From the NCBI RefSeq assembly GCF_965363235.1, contig NC_134840.1:58646793-58710792 (forward strand): a stretch of 64,000 bases of DNA, given 5' to 3'. The stretch is from Mytilus galloprovincialis (taxonomy: Eukaryota; Mollusca; Bivalvia; Mytilida; Mytilidae). The notes below the pieces were generated by a model that had not been told where the DNA came from, did not search any database, and was given only the letters and a program-made list of their open reading frames with translations. Positions 23,378 to 35,249 of this stretch are shown in pieces. The translations under genes were made by a program, and so were the position numbers. Every line of letters begins with the position of its first letter. Position 1 is the stretch's first letter.

Positions 23378-23383
23378 CTGAAA
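23378..23383 (-). other. probable 5' UTR splice acceptor of gene B
   Basis: The reverse strand reads ACATTTCAG about 23 bases before the ATG, preceded by a T-rich tract. This suggests that a non-coding first exon and the promoter lie further upstream (higher coordinates). Not proven. Confidence 0.45.
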
Positions 23384-23719
23384 TGTTTTTGTATAAAAAA
23401 AATTTCATTAATAATTATAAAATGTAGGGTGCGATCTGTTTCTGAAGGTAAAAGAGAATTACTGCAAATTGTGTAAAATGAATAATTCTGAAGACTAATG
23501 TTGAAATGGGGTTGGGAATAATATTGAGGTACATGCAGTTCATCAATAAATAAATTGCTTTGCCAAGAACAGCTGGATACAGCCGCAGAGGTCCAACCCT
23601 GAACAGTTGGGACAAAAATGGACACCATATTCGCCCTTGATACAGGTCTAAATTTTTGACACATAATAGGTTTCTGAAACAGTATTACTGCAGTCATGGA
23701 ACTTAGAATTGGTTATATG

Positions 23720-23945
23720 ATTTAAATTTTATATTTTTTGCTTTTGTGCAATTCACTATGCTGTTGTGAATTGACCCCCCCCCTTTCCCTTCCTAAAAAA
23801 AGGGTAACCTACCATTTTTTGCAATACACTATTCTGTTGAGAATTAACCCTCTCCCCAACCCACCCCTACAAAAACCTGTTTACCCCACTTTTTAGCTTT
23901 TGTGCATTACACAAGGCTGTTGCCTATTGACCCCCCCTTTTTTTG
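23720..23945 (+). repeat. three-copy imperfect tandem repeat
   Basis: The phrase TTTGTGCAATTCACTATGCT and variants (TTTTGCAATACACTATTCTG, TTTTGTGCATTACACAAGGC) recur about every 80 bases, each followed by GTTG.GAATTGACCC-like sequence and a C-run. Non-coding, in the region upstream of gene B. Confidence 0.5.
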
Positions 23946-24056
23946 GCAAATAGTTCAAAACCTGACAATTCTTTATACATAATTTACAAGTTATAAGTAG
24001 TGTAGGGAGGTAAATCCAAACATACACAACATTGTATTTCAAATGTATTAGAGTTA

Positions 24057-24338
24057 GGGAGCTACCATTTGATTTTTATGGGGGGGCTAGGATGAAAAAT
24101 TTTGTCCTGCATTTTTTTTTAGCTGTAATCTCTGTCCTGCCTTTTTATTTTTCACTCTGTTCGGTCCTGCCTTTTTTTTTTTAGTTTATCCTGACTTTTT
24201 TTTACCTAAATTGTCGTCCTGACTTTTTTTTTTTGCAAGTGTCTCATCCTGCCTTTTTTTTTACTCAAAACTCCTGTCCTGCCTATTTTTTTCAAATTTC
24301 ATCCTAGCCCCCCCATAAAAATCAAATGGTAGCTCCCT
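24057..24338. mobile_element. MITE with ~40-bp terminal inverted repeats and TTA target duplication
   Basis: The left end GGGAGCTACCATTTGATTTT continues to GGGGGGGCTAGGATGAAA and is repeated inverted at the right end (from TTTCATCCTAGCCCCCCC to AATGGTAGCTCCC). TTA flanks both sides (24054-24056, 24339-24341). The interior is a degenerate tandem array of GTCCTGCCTTTTTTT. A 3-bp TTA duplication fits the PIF/Harbinger group, but no transposase is present to confirm this. Confidence 0.65.
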
Positions 24339-24345
24339 TACCTCC

Positions 24346-26347
24346 CTTACACTGTTTCTTTAATTGTCTTAATTGTCCATTAACCAGAAAAACCTAGTTC
24401 CCCCTCCCCTTTTCTCCCCCCCTAATTCCTAAATGGTTTGAGCCAGAACCCCCTAAAAGTTAATCAGAAACCATCCCTTTGTGGTATGGAAACTGGTAAA
24501 ATTTCAGAGATATTTATAATTTATACACTTAAACACAAGTTTTTGTCTGGAAACTATAAAAATGCTTATTGGGCCCCTTTATCCAAAACTGTTGGGACCA
24601 TAACCCCCAAAATCAATCCCAACCTTCCTTTAGTGGTATCTCAGAGTGGTATTGAACCATCTTGTAAAAATTTATAGAGATCCATATACTTAAAGTAAAG
24701 TTATTGTCTGGACACTAAATGCGTCTTCGGACAACGACATGATTGCGTTATGCATGTACGACGCAAACAAATTTTTGCAGTCCTATAAGAATTAGTTACC
24801 TTTTATGATTTTCATTTTCTTGTATATATAAATATATTAAATTATCTGCCTTAAAATGATGATCTAAAATTCTATGGAAAGAAATATGATTTAAATTTAT
24901 TTCAAATCCTCTAAAATCATGAAAACGTTAAAACTTAGTTTAAAAAAAAAATCAGATATTTCTTCTTTTCTTCTTTAATTTTCCAGTTTTCCATCTGAAT
25001 AAAGATGATTAATAACTGGTGCATACATGGCCTATTTATTTAAAACTATCCCTTTTCACTTTGCTATATAGACACATGTACATCATGTACATGTACAAGA
25101 TTTATTGAACATGGTGTGGAACATCTGAAAAAATCCACTAAAGCCTTATATTTTGAAAACAATATATGGTAAATTTTAATCAACCATTCATTTTGAGGGA
25201 CTTACATGTATACTCAGTGGCACCTTGATTACAATTCTACTCGCAAACATAGATTGACAAAATTTATTGATACTTAACAGGGACTGTCTATACTAGCCAA
25301 GCTGGTCTCTTATAACAATGTCTATACAAATTTTAAGACAGAACTGTGTGGTCGCTGATGTCGCATGTCTTCATAGCAAATCTTTTTATATTTACGATGT
25401 GTTCATGTGTTCTTCATAATTACTTGTAACATGAATGGTAAATTTTCCTTTGATCTTCTGGTGAGTTAACTCGGTTATTTTTAGTAGAGTGCGTTAACTG
25501 AATGATTTTTTTAGTTATTTCACTCTCCAATCCTGCCGTAGAGAACTTCTCGTTTGAAAAGCAAAGAATGGGAGGAGCTTAAACCAGTGCATTAACTTCC
25601 ATCTCAAAAGTTGTTAATGCAGTCTAGCTCCGCCTCCTTGGGGTAGTAATTAGGGAGCACCATTTGAACTTCAAGGGGGCTATAAGGTATGGGGAATATC
25701 TGGATTCAGAATTTATTATTTTGTCATCTGTTTATCCAGAATAAAAAAAAACTTTTCATAAAATTGGTGATCAGATATATCTTTTTAGAAGAATAGAAAA
25801 CATACCCCCCCCCCCCCCCCCCCACATAAAGTTCTATTTTCGTGTATCGAACAAGCTTCAAACATTTGTCCCTGGACCTTACATGAATTCAGCACCCAGT
25901 CAATTAACCGATTTTTCCCAGTTTTGGGGAATGAAAGAACATTTTGATTTACCTTCATAATTGGTATAAGGGATATGTTTCTTTTTTATCACAACGCCCT
26001 TCGAAACTACAAGTCTTCCCCTATGTTTTGATGGCAAATAATCATAGAATAAATTTTTGCATTACCCTCCCCTTTTTTTTCTTTCTCTCCCAACCACACA
26101 CCCTTTTTCAAGAAAATTTTTGGGGAAAAAAATTAATGACTTTCGAGTATGAATCAAATGGCAACAATTCTTTGAATTTTAAACGTACCTTTATCGGACA
26201 AACAAATCCAACTGACATTAATTTTCTGAAATCAGATATAGTATCACGTCACTATTTGATTGACGTATCTAAAAGTGCAGAAAAGTTTTATAGGTTAGGG
26301 TTTAACCTTTAATATGTGTCATAGCCCATTAATGTTACAAATCATAT
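24346..26347. other. gene-free stretch
   Basis: No credible coding region. Contains a scrap of the 24057-type terminus at about 25648-25680 (TTAGGGAGCACCATTTGA) and a run of 18 C at about 25806-25823. A 122-codon open frame at 25944-26312 has no recognisable domain and low-complexity composition. Confidence 0.4.
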
Positions 26348-26457
26348 ACATGTATAGACACGCCTTACTCATTAACATATTTAATCCACTCAAAGCTACG
26401 CTTTTCGTGAATTAAATAAGTTAATTCGTAAAAGGCGTGCTACACAAATGTATATAT
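26348..26457. repeat. palindromic MITE-like element
   Basis: ACATGTATAGACACGCCTTA with ATATTTAAT on the left is matched by the inverted AAAAGGCGTGCTACACAAAT and ATTAAATAAG on the right, giving an imperfect hairpin of about 110 bp. Confidence 0.5.
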
Positions 26458-26867
26458 ATAACATGAATATGTTTAAGTTGAACTGGAAATTGTTTTTATA
26501 GAATCAAAATTTTATACATTTTGTCATTGCAATGTGCTGCTTTTAAAAAGATTCCCCGAGATAGTTTTATGGAGATAGTTCTTTGAGAATATAAATATTT
26601 GACACTTTATAACACATAATATTCAATGAATTAAACGATAGAGTTTACTTCTTGGCTATGTTGAGAAATGTATACAATTAGGTTGGTCTAATTAAATGGG
26701 GAGTGTGTTCATAGGACACAGATGATGCCACCACTTGCATATAACATTATAAAGGGACATAACTCAAGAACTGTAAAAGTGACAATACCCAAATTTGTAC
26801 TTAATCTAAGTTGTGATGTGTGGTAATAACTAATAAGCATTGTTTATAAGTTTCATAACATTTGGTT

Positions 26868-27110
26868 GAGGAAAACTAAAGATAGATTGATTGATTGTTT
26901 TAGGCGTTTTAAGTTACTTTTAAAACCACTTTCAAGCCCCCCTTTTGCGCTATTTCGGGACAGTTTTTGTTGGTGGAGGAAGACTAGTGAATTCAGATTG
27001 GAGTGGAGTGCACCTGTACAAGCAGTGTTCGAACTCACAACATCAGTTTTGATTTGCTAGTGATTACAGTAGTAACTTCTTAGACAACTTGGCCACTGAG
27101 GCCCCAACTA
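26868..27110 (-). repeat. tRNA-derived SINE
   Basis: On the minus strand a tRNA-like head reads GGCCTCAGTGGCCAAGTTGT with a B-box-like GTGAGTTCGAACAC about 40 bases later. A body with AATAGCGCAAAAGGGGGGCT and GAAAGTGGTTTTAAAAGTAA follows. The A-box/B-box pair followed by a non-tRNA body is a SINE plan. It may belong to the molluscan V-SINE group (RUDI-like), but I cannot confirm that. Confidence 0.55.
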
Positions 27111-27505
27111 AAGTTATACATGTAGAATAGAAACGAAAAAATTCAGCAATTTTCCATTTGTTAATGCTAGAACAGTAAAAGTGAAGTTGCCAAAATCCCA
27201 TCTTGATTCTTGCATGCGCGTAGCTACGTTTACGTCAAAACACCCGGGCGTACACTTGAATTTTAAAAATAAAACAAATAATCGACATAGAATAAGAAAA
27301 ACTGGTCAAAAGCACATCATCCTTGTGCTTCTTTTTTCAATGGATTGTAATTTTGAATAAAAAGGGACTAAATTTACTCAAATAGATCATTTAATATATT
27401 TGTTCGAATCTTTTGTAACAGTCTGAATCTACTATGAATTTTACGTACTTTTCTTATATTTAAAGCAATTCACTATCTGCTCAGATTCGATATGCTGTTT
27501 TTATT

Positions 27506-28060
27506 TTTGTCGAGCCTGTGATTTATGTCCTAAAAGCGAGACAAAGAGGCGTCAATATTTAGGTTCCGAATGTGGATAAAGTCTTTTGAATGACTCTCCG
27601 TGAAATTTTACGAAAGTTGGACAGAAACTTACTGTTTATGATCAAAAGAGTATTCAGAGCAATATAATAATGCAATTATATCTTTAATTTTCCCGCATTT
27701 TAAGGACAAAATGTATTTCTTTCTGCAATTAATAAGTGGTCGCAATTTCGGCTTACATTTTGTTATTTCTCAATAACATTAACTACTTGTCCAACCTTCA
27801 TCGAATTTTATGAAAATGCAGAAGAAGATTTTTCTATGACTAATGTCTAAAGCTAAAATTTTGAAAGCATTTGTTTTCGTTCATTTTTCTGTTCTTTTCT
27901 GATAGACAGATAGCCGGGCTCTTCTTTACGCAATTAATTGTTTTACATGCTCAATTTATAAACCTTCATAGATTGTCGTGAAATATTCCAGATCAAGAAA
28001 AAAATATCAAAAGAAAATCTTAGATTTTTAAAAAAATCCCTTTAAAGGAATGATAAATTG
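27506..28060 (+). mobile_element. pearl-like element, decayed, different family
   Basis: Begins TTTTGTCGAGCCTGTG with a following AAAAGCGAGAC, resembling the end of the element at 57424. It continues with two or three degenerate repeats sharing TTACGAAAGTTGGACAGAA-like and TCGAATTTTATGAAAATGCA-like phrases. Boundaries on the right are uncertain. Confidence 0.4.
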
Positions 28061-28382
28061 ATTCACTTTTTGTGGGAAGAAATCCTAGGTGTTCCAGATT
28101 TTTTTTTATATTGCACCTCTTCGAAATATTTTTTTTTCGTATTCATTAAAAGGTGCTTTTGTCGATTGTATGCTCACTGACGGCACCCTTTAAACTTATT
28201 TAAAAGTAATATTGGTTTGGACGTTTTCTCTAAAACCAATGTCCATTAGGCTAGCTTCCAGTTTAACACGATGAATAAGTTAACATATTACACAATTTAA
28301 CCAAAACAAACAAACCATTTAGATTCAAAAGTATGTTGCTATCAATGATTTTTTACTGACAGAAATCATTACGGTATCTCAT

Positions 28383-29155
28383 CAGTCAGGGGACTTACTT
28401 AAACAAGTGATTTTCTGAATCACTGATTCAAGTAACATTATTTCCATAAAGGTTGGAAGTTAGAGTTGTCTTTCTTTAATAATCACCTATTTAAGTAGTA
28501 CAAATTAATCACTAGAAGAAGTGATTTAATATTAGTGTAGCTTTAAATATAGAATACTAATGATCCAGGGACTAATTATGTTTCTAAACTTATCAGAACC
28601 AACATCTGTGTTGTCTAGGATGACCAGGTCATTTCAGGTGATGACCTTGTACTGAATCTAGGATAATGACATAAAAATCACTTGTTTAAGTATCAGACCT
28701 CAATTTCCTTCCCAAAAATCACTTCTTTAAGTATCATTCTTTTAATAACCCCCACTAATTTCAACACCCCCGAACAGTGAAATTTTTATCGCGAACAGTA
28801 GAATTTTATTACATAATCTGAAAGATGAAACCTTGAATTTCACAGGAAAAATACTCCCACTGCTGTGAAAAATCTTTTAAGAAAGTATCAGTTCATTATG
28901 TAAAGCCATTATTATAGCATTTTTACATCTAAAATAGAATTTTCAGGTAAATGATAGCATCAAAGGCATAAACCTTGCTACTTAAAAGAAGCAAAAAGTT
29001 CATATTTTTTAATTTTACTAATTAAAAGATGTTATTTAAACCTATATGTTTAAAATTTTGAAAAAACTACAAAATCCCAATTTGTGACAAAACCTCGAAT
29101 TTGCTACTCAAATAAGTGATTTAAAAATCACTTATTTCAGTAAGTCCCCTGACTG
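28383..29155. mobile_element. 773-bp non-autonomous DNA transposon with terminal inverted repeats
   Basis: Ends CAGTCAGGGGACTTACTTAA and, inverted at the right, TTTCAGTAAGTCCCCTGACTG, with about 32-40 bp of inverted repeat. CTCAT occurs immediately outside each end (28378-28382 and 29156-29160), a likely 5-bp target duplication. The motif AAGTGATTT or its complement AAATCACTT recurs through the interior, probably as subterminal repeats. No transposase is encoded; the superfamily is unresolved. Confidence 0.7.
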
Positions 29156-29160
29156 CTCAT

Positions 29161-30381
29161 TCTCGATAGCTTTTGGGGGCTTTGTTCCTTTCAAACCCAC
29201 TACCAGCAGGTGCTTTAACATTGAGCGGTTGGCACCCCTCATATCCCTCGCCAAGGTTCGGGCGTACACGTAAAAATGACCCAGCTACGCCACTGTCTTG
29301 TTCTGTGTAATGTGGGAATAATCATTGAGTATAAGTTTAATAACATTGAGTCAAACTAAAGTCGAATGAAAACCAACTTTGGGACATATGGACAGACGTA
29401 GGGTAAAAATTAATGCCCCATCAGCTATGGCGGGGACATAAAAGTTCTTATCTGATGTTCCACCATGTGCATTGTTCAAGGTGTGGGAGGTTTAAGTGCT
29501 CAAAAACATGTTTATCCCTGAGTGACACATTCTTCATGTGCCTGTTTCAAGTCAGGAGCTTGTAGTTCAGTAGTTGTTGTTGTTTGACGACTATCATATT
29601 TGATTTTTGTAAAATATTTTGTTATAAATTATGCCAATACATGTAGTATTCTCAGTTGAATTGTTTAAAATTTTCATGCCTGGGCCTTTCATAGCTGACT
29701 TTGCAGTAAGGGTTTTTCTCATTGTTAAAGGCTGTACCTATGCATATACATTGTAGATCTATTTTGCTTACATCTAATTTATTTGGTTGATAGTACAGTT
29801 CAGTCTCATTGGTAATACCTCATCTCCTTATTTTTATATTAACAACTGTGTAAAGTCACAAGTACATTGTTCCAATCATACCTGCTCAATCTCAATCGCT
29901 TATGTTAGTGATATGTTTGATGAAAAATAAAAATAACATGCTGATAATTCAAATCCGTCACGAGACATTACGCAACTCTCCCGCCATACATAATTATTTT
30001 TATACGGTTGTGGTGTTTACATATGTTTTTCTAAGCTAAGGAAAGTATAACTAACTAATTGTGACTGATGACAGAAAATAAATTAACAATAACCTGATAT
30101 TTATCTAAAAATGAAGCTCACCTTACCTTTTAAAATATTAAATGAAAAATCAAGCTCGGGACGACAACGAAAAAACAAATTTTAGTGCTATTTTAAATCT
30201 ATCGATTCCGTTCTATAACCGTAATTGTCGGGATCAGGGGATTTCTTTAATAAAATTGTATAAATTAAACTACAAAAAAATATATCAATTTTATGGTCCA
30301 TGAGACCCCATCTCAGCAGGAACGTACCGGTATATTCTATTCCCTGATCACTAGTATTTCTATTGAATTCCAAGGATATTA
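29161..30381. other. gene-free stretch
   Basis: No coding region recognised. Contains partial pieces of dispersed families (GTGTGGGAGGTTTAAGTGCT near 29480, GGGCCTTTCATAGCTGACTT near 29680). A 61-codon minus-strand frame at 30188-30373 has no known domain. Confidence 0.35.
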
Positions 30382-30473
30382 TTGTGAAAATCTATGGATG
30401 GTACCAGCGGGATTCGAACCCTCAATCTCGGGATCTACAGGCAGCGTTGTCTAACCAATTGACCAATTGACAG
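30382..30473 (-). repeat. tRNA-derived repeat, copy 1
   Basis: The reverse complement has a D-arm/A-box-like TCAATTGGTTAGACAACGCT, then GATCCCGAGATTGAGGGTTC and a B box GGTTCGAATCCCGC, then GGTACCATCCATAGATTTTC. It shares the non-tRNA tail with copies 2 and 3. The anticodon stem does not pair and there is no matching acceptor stem, so it is not a working tRNA. Confidence 0.6.
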
Positions 30474-30714
30474 TCAGGAGTCTACTTCGTCAAAATTATC
30501 TCCCCATTACGCCAGTTCATTTTCACAATCGTAGAAATGGAAGCCATTGTAGGGATGACGCGCTACCAATATTGCTCTTGGAAACCGATAAATTTATCCA
30601 CATTGCACCATTACGATCCTTATATGTCAGTTGTATTTTAAAAGACAAACGTATCAACTAGCTAATGAGGATCAGGTAATAATCTTGTCTGCATTGATTC
30701 AACTTAAAACTATT

Positions 30715-30910
30715 GTCTGATCGGTTGTCAGGTGGAATTTTTGAAAATTCATAAACATTTAAAAAAAATTCTAATTAAATATTTCGTGGAAGGGCAGACT
30801 ATTTTAGTGTATGAAGACTATAAACCCTAGTAATCACACACAAAAAAATAGAATTTTTCGAAGATATGCATTTTCATCATCCAACTTGAAAGACTGTCGT
30901 CAAGTACTTT
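30715..30910 (+). repeat. direct-repeat pair, left member
   Basis: GGAAGGGCAGAC near 30727 and TATGCATTTTCATCATCCAA near 30866 recur in the same order at 31268 and 31351, with AACTTGAAAGA following both times. The unit is about 150 bp with a diverged middle. Class unknown. Confidence 0.45.
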
Positions 30911-31254
30911 CAGTAAAAAAAATAGCTATTCGAACACACCTTCTCTGTTTTTGTGACTCATTAGATCTTCTTTGAAAAATAAAGCGGCTGGATGATTGAG
31001 ACTAGTGACTCATTAGATAGGTATTTCAATTGACCCATATATTTCATCTTTTAGTACTGTGATTTTTTTGTGTTATAAAGTCAACCTGTAGCTTTAATAT
31101 ATAAAAATGATAGAATCTGAAGCGAGACGATGCATGAAATATTCTTACTTTGTACGATATCAAGACAAAATACTCAAACACGCCCTAACATAAAAAAGGT
31201 GCACTCGATTTTCTCTTTTCGATACAATTGTTACCCATTTTTTGGATTTTTTTC

Positions 31255-31400
31255 TTCAGTCACATAATGGAAGGGCAGACACGAAAATTACTGAACTAAT
31301 AGATTGATATGTTTTCCGTCCGTGGTAATTTTTTCATAAAAATCGGAGGTTATGCATTTTCTTCATCCAACTTGAAAGATACCCATGTCGTCGACTTGAT
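31255..31400 (+). repeat. direct-repeat pair, right member
   Basis: Matches 30715-30910 at both ends (GGAAGGGCAGAC and TATGCATTTTCTTCATCCAA). The two copies lie about 500 bp apart in the same orientation between tRNA-derived repeats. Confidence 0.45.
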
Positions 31401-31624
31401 ATCTAATTGTTTTGCTTAACTATGTACTAGATAAATTGAAAACTTATGCAAATGGTGTTTTAAAAAAAAAACACCTCGTAATTGAGAACAAAATTGCAAT
31501 TTTGTTTGTTTCTATTAACTTTTAAAATTTTTGTCACTATAGTAAACAATACAGTAAACATTTATCGCCTTCTCTAACAAAGAGCTTCGATTCTTTTGTT
31601 CTATTTCAACCTGGTTTCCGACTG

Positions 31625-31709
31625 TTGACTCAATTGGTTAGAGCGCTGCCTTTTAATCCCGAGATAGAGGGTTCGAATCCAGCTGGTACCATCCATAGAT
31701 TTTCACAAC
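31625..31709 (+). repeat. tRNA-derived repeat, copy 2
   Basis: Reads GACTCAATTGGTTAGAGCGC, CCCGAGATAGAGGGTTCGAA, then GGTACCATCCATAGATTTTC. The D arm and T arm are tRNA-like and the rest is not. Confidence 0.6.
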
Positions 31710-31985
31710 GCATCTGCTACTGGTACAAAAATTGTATATAGAATATTGCCTGGCAGTGAGATGTTAGAATTGGTCATGAGGTTTCATGTGACATCTATGG
31801 ATCTGGCCAGAGGGTTTCCGAGTAGAAGTCTCGGGGTTGTACAGTAGTGGACCTGGTAGTTGCTCGGATGGATGGTACGCAGCCCGAAAAAAGAAAAGGG
31901 GGGAGTCCGAGAGTGTTGTAAACCTGGAAATATAAAGGTAGTCTCACTAGTTGAGTTAGGGAAGATCTTCTATGAAGATCTCTTT

Positions 31986-32070
31986 TGGCTCAATTGGTCA
32001 GAGCGCTGCCTTTAGATCCCGAGATTGAGGGTTCGAATCCCGCTGGTACCATCCATAGAGTTTTCACAAC
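31986..32070 (+). repeat. tRNA-derived repeat, copy 3
   Basis: Reads GGCTCAATTGGTCAGAGCGC, GATCCCGAGATTGAGGGTTC, then GGTACCATCCATAGAGTTTT. This is the closest of the three to a tRNA (D stem GCTC/GAGC pairs, T loop TTCGAAT), but no acceptor stem pairs. Confidence 0.6.
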
Positions 32071-33039
32071 AATATTCAGGATAGTCAGTTGTGTGACAAA
32101 TCCTTGAAAGTTCAAATATAAAGTTTTTTTTAACTCCGGTTGACGATACTCATGGACTACAAGACAACTGATGAATAGAATAACACCAATATAAACATGT
32201 AGATATCGAGTTAAATTGCTGTTAAAAGATTACAAATTGATATTACAAAAAACTCAATTGCGTTTACCTTCTAAACTCGGATACAATATTGCATTAAAAT
32301 AAAGTATTGAGGTAGGTGTTGCTTGTTTTCTGTTCTATTGCATAACTTTCGCATATTTACTGATTTCAGCAAGTCAACATGGCGGCTCCTTTGTTGCAAC
32401 ATGTCAACAGTGAATTTGACGGTAGCTTACGATACAAAATGTAAATTTAAAATTGCAAATGTTGGGTTTACTGAAAAGTAAAAAAAGTAATCACATTTTT
32501 TTTTCTAGCGTTTAGTTAAGAAATCATTCGTGCAGGTTTATTAGATTTGTTTTCCTTTTATCGAACAGTGGGTAAAATAGAACAGCCACACACACAGTAT
32601 ACCCATCATCGCTTCAGTTTTTTAATGATCTTATTTGTCCTATTAGAATCGAAATAATTCATGGCATAAAATTCGAATATCACGGCCCAGGCCATGTGTA
32701 AATTTCCAACAAATCTATGGCTTCCATGAATTATTTCTTAATAATTATATCCCCCCCCCTTCCCCCCCCCCCCCCCCACCACCACCACCACCATGTGATG
32801 GCATGTTGATCATATCATTACTTTAATATTACTTAATTATTTCGGAATGACAGTAATAATTCTCTGAAATGCGATATCAGCTTCCGGGTTTTTAAATACA
32901 AAGTTTAAAAGTTCTCACAGACGAAGAGTTTTGTTATAAATAAGGCCGTTAGTTTTCCCGTTTGATTTGTTTTACATTTTTCATGACGTGGAATTTAAAA
33001 TAACCGACTATACGGTATATATTTTTCATTGCTGAAGGA
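32071..33039. other. gene-free stretch with poly(C)/CAC low complexity
   Basis: Contains C-runs and (CCA)n at about 32750-32793, which could form non-B DNA. Nothing else recognised. Confidence 0.4.
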
Positions 33040-33560
33040 TGTAAGGAGGTTTATAATTATAAGAATAAGAAGATATGTTATGATTTCCACCAGACACCCA
33101 CTTGATGACATAGAAAATAGGCCACCATACGGTATCAACAATGAGCAAAAAGCATACCACATAGTCAGCTATAAAAGGCCCCGAAATAATAAATGTAAAA
33201 CAATTCAAACGAGAAAACTAACAACCTGATTTATATACAAAACCATGAGGACGAAAACAAATGTAATACACAGTAACAAATAACAAACATTAAAATAAAA
33301 GTACCTGGCTTGGGACAGCATATACAGAAGGAAATTAAGGGTTAAACATGTTTGTGGGCGGCCATCACTTCCCCTAACCTGGGACGTTGGTGTATCTGCA
33401 CAATATAAGAACAAAAATCCGTTGAAAAGGACTTTTACTCACCAGACTGATACAAAGAAGAAAAACAAGAAACAAAAGCACAGACCGGGTGTGGCAGGAT
33501 AGTAATACATCCCAACTCTGTTGGATAGTTGTCTCATAGGCAATCATACCACATCTCATA
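33040..33560 (+). repeat. dispersed mussel repeat, family A, long copy
   Basis: Ordered phrases CAATGAGCAAAAAGCATACC, TAGTCAGCTATAAAAGGCCC, AATTCAAACGAGAAAACTAAC, GGCTTGGGACAG and GGTTAAACATG recur in 52013-52570. Small open frames in it are repeat-derived. Class unknown. Confidence 0.6.
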
Positions 33561-34616
33561 ATAACATTAATGTCAGAAAAATATGTCTGTGTTAGGATGA
33601 CGGGTCTTCCTGTGGACTGTCACCTAATGAACTAGCATATTCAAAATCTGGTTCATGGTGCATATGTAAGGGGTTGTTAAAAGAGTGGGACAAGGGGGTC
33701 CCAATAACAGCAAAACCGTGAATTGATTTGGCGTAAAACAGATGACAGCAAATGAAATATTAGAATAATTAGTCCGGTACAGGACCAATCCAGGTACAGG
33801 ACTCGTAGATCTTATTATATAACTGGTGGTGTGTGCCTATATAACTGTAATTTGTGTAAACAAGACATTTCGACCATGAAGGAAGTTTGCCCTTGGTTGA
33901 TCATTTTTTTCTGTTACTTGTACAAAAAGTTATAGTATGGATGTCAATTTTTTCTGAACACAATTGATAGTTTCGGTTTTTGTCATAGGAATATTTTTAA
34001 TCAAGGGCATTTGATGAATCAATTTTTTATGGTTTATTTTTTTAATTTAATTTTTCAAGAAAATGCTGTCAGTGACACTTTATATCAATTTGATCTTTAG
34101 AACATTTTTTTTCTTTCTGAAAAGCAGTTTATAGTATAGTTTGTATTAAAAAAACCATTGATGCACACTATAGAATTTTAATCTAATTACCACATAATAA
34201 ACCTTACTTATAAAATACAAAAATACCCATGCAGATGGAGACAGGAAATGTAATTGAAACATGCATGTCATTTACGGTTATTCTGATAATATAATAGAAA
34301 CTACATCAAGTGACAATTCTGATATTATAAAAGAAATTGGCTAGAGTAACAATTTGGATGACACCAAGTGAAACACCAATCATATATCTTATGTGAAATT
34401 ATAGAATATGGAGAATTTTGGTACAGCATTGGAGTAGCTGTAGGATTTTTAAAAGGATTTTGACGAGAAATCAAATTGAAGACACAGCTTTATTTGAAGC
34501 TATGGTTGCTGAGCTTCAACTTTTGCTATGCGAAGCAGTTAAAAAGCTTTAAGGAAAATTGGTTGTCAGGGTTCTCTTTCATGTTAATGCAAATAAATTA
34601 TTGTATAAGTTATAAG
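33561..34616. other. gene-free stretch
   Basis: AT-rich, no coding signal and no clear repeat structure seen. Confidence 0.35.
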
Positions 34617-34780
34617 TGATTTTTCGTCAAATTTTGTACAAAACATAAATTGCACAAAAATTGTGTACAAAGTCAAAATACAAATTATAACTTGTACAAC
34701 GAATGTGTACAAAGTCAAAATACAAATTATAATTTGTACAATTTTTTTGTGCAAATAACAATGAAATTTGTAGAAAATGA
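34617..34780. repeat. palindromic element with internal 48-bp duplication
   Basis: GTGTACAAAGTCAAAATACA with AAATTATAA.TTGTACAA is present twice in tandem (about 34662 and 34710). The outer parts TTGCACAAAAATTGTGTACA and TTGTACAATTTTTTTGTGCA are inverted copies of each other, so the whole can fold back. Confidence 0.5.
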
Positions 34781-34929
34781 TACATGTTCACAGACAATGG
34801 AATTGATTACAAAGGATAATAATAATTTATACTGGAATTGTCCTAGGTCCAACTGATGTTTAAAATATGTTTATGTGGCATATTACTTCCTTCTGCAAAT
34901 ACAGGACCACCATATTACTAGTAGGAAGA

Positions 34930-35010
34930 CCCCAAACAGATATTCATTGTTAGAAGATGTGGTATGCGTGCCAATGAGACAACTATCCACAATGTTCAAT
35001 TATCTTCAAT
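34930..35010 (+). repeat. family A fragment
   Basis: Contains GATGTGGTATGCGTGCCAAT followed by GAGACAACTATCCACA, the 5' phrase of dispersed family A. Confidence 0.5.
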
Positions 35011-35054
35011 TTCTACTGATGATTGGCTCTCAAAATGCTAACATTCCAATTTCA

Positions 35055-35220
35055 ATAACAGTTAACATAAAATACATTCTTACAATAACAGATTACAAAA
35101 TAAATAATAGTCCTATAACAGCTAACAAAGAGTAAGATAATAACAGCTAACAGTAAATATATTTTTCAGAATAACAGATAACAAAGAATTAAATTGCCTC
35201 ATAACAGCATAACAGTTAAA
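35055..35220 (+). repeat. degenerate minisatellite with ATAACAGNTAACA motif
   Basis: The motif ATAACAG[AT/CT]TAACA occurs at least six times at 10- to 45-bp spacing between about 35055 and 35220. The array is irregular. Confidence 0.45.
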
Positions 35221-35249
35221 CCCCTTGCCCCCCTCTTAAAAGCAGAGAT

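Noticed and set aside
25944-26312. 122-codon plus-strand frame
   Set aside because: No domain, biased composition from T/C runs, no splice or start context. Treated as chance.
31986-32058. Functional tRNA gene
   Set aside because: The T and D arms look right, but no acceptor stem pairs, the anticodon stem does not form, and the tail is shared with two other copies. It is a tRNA-derived repeat.
32750-32793. Coding Pro/His-rich repeat
   Set aside because: Low-complexity C and CCA runs with no open frame of note around them.
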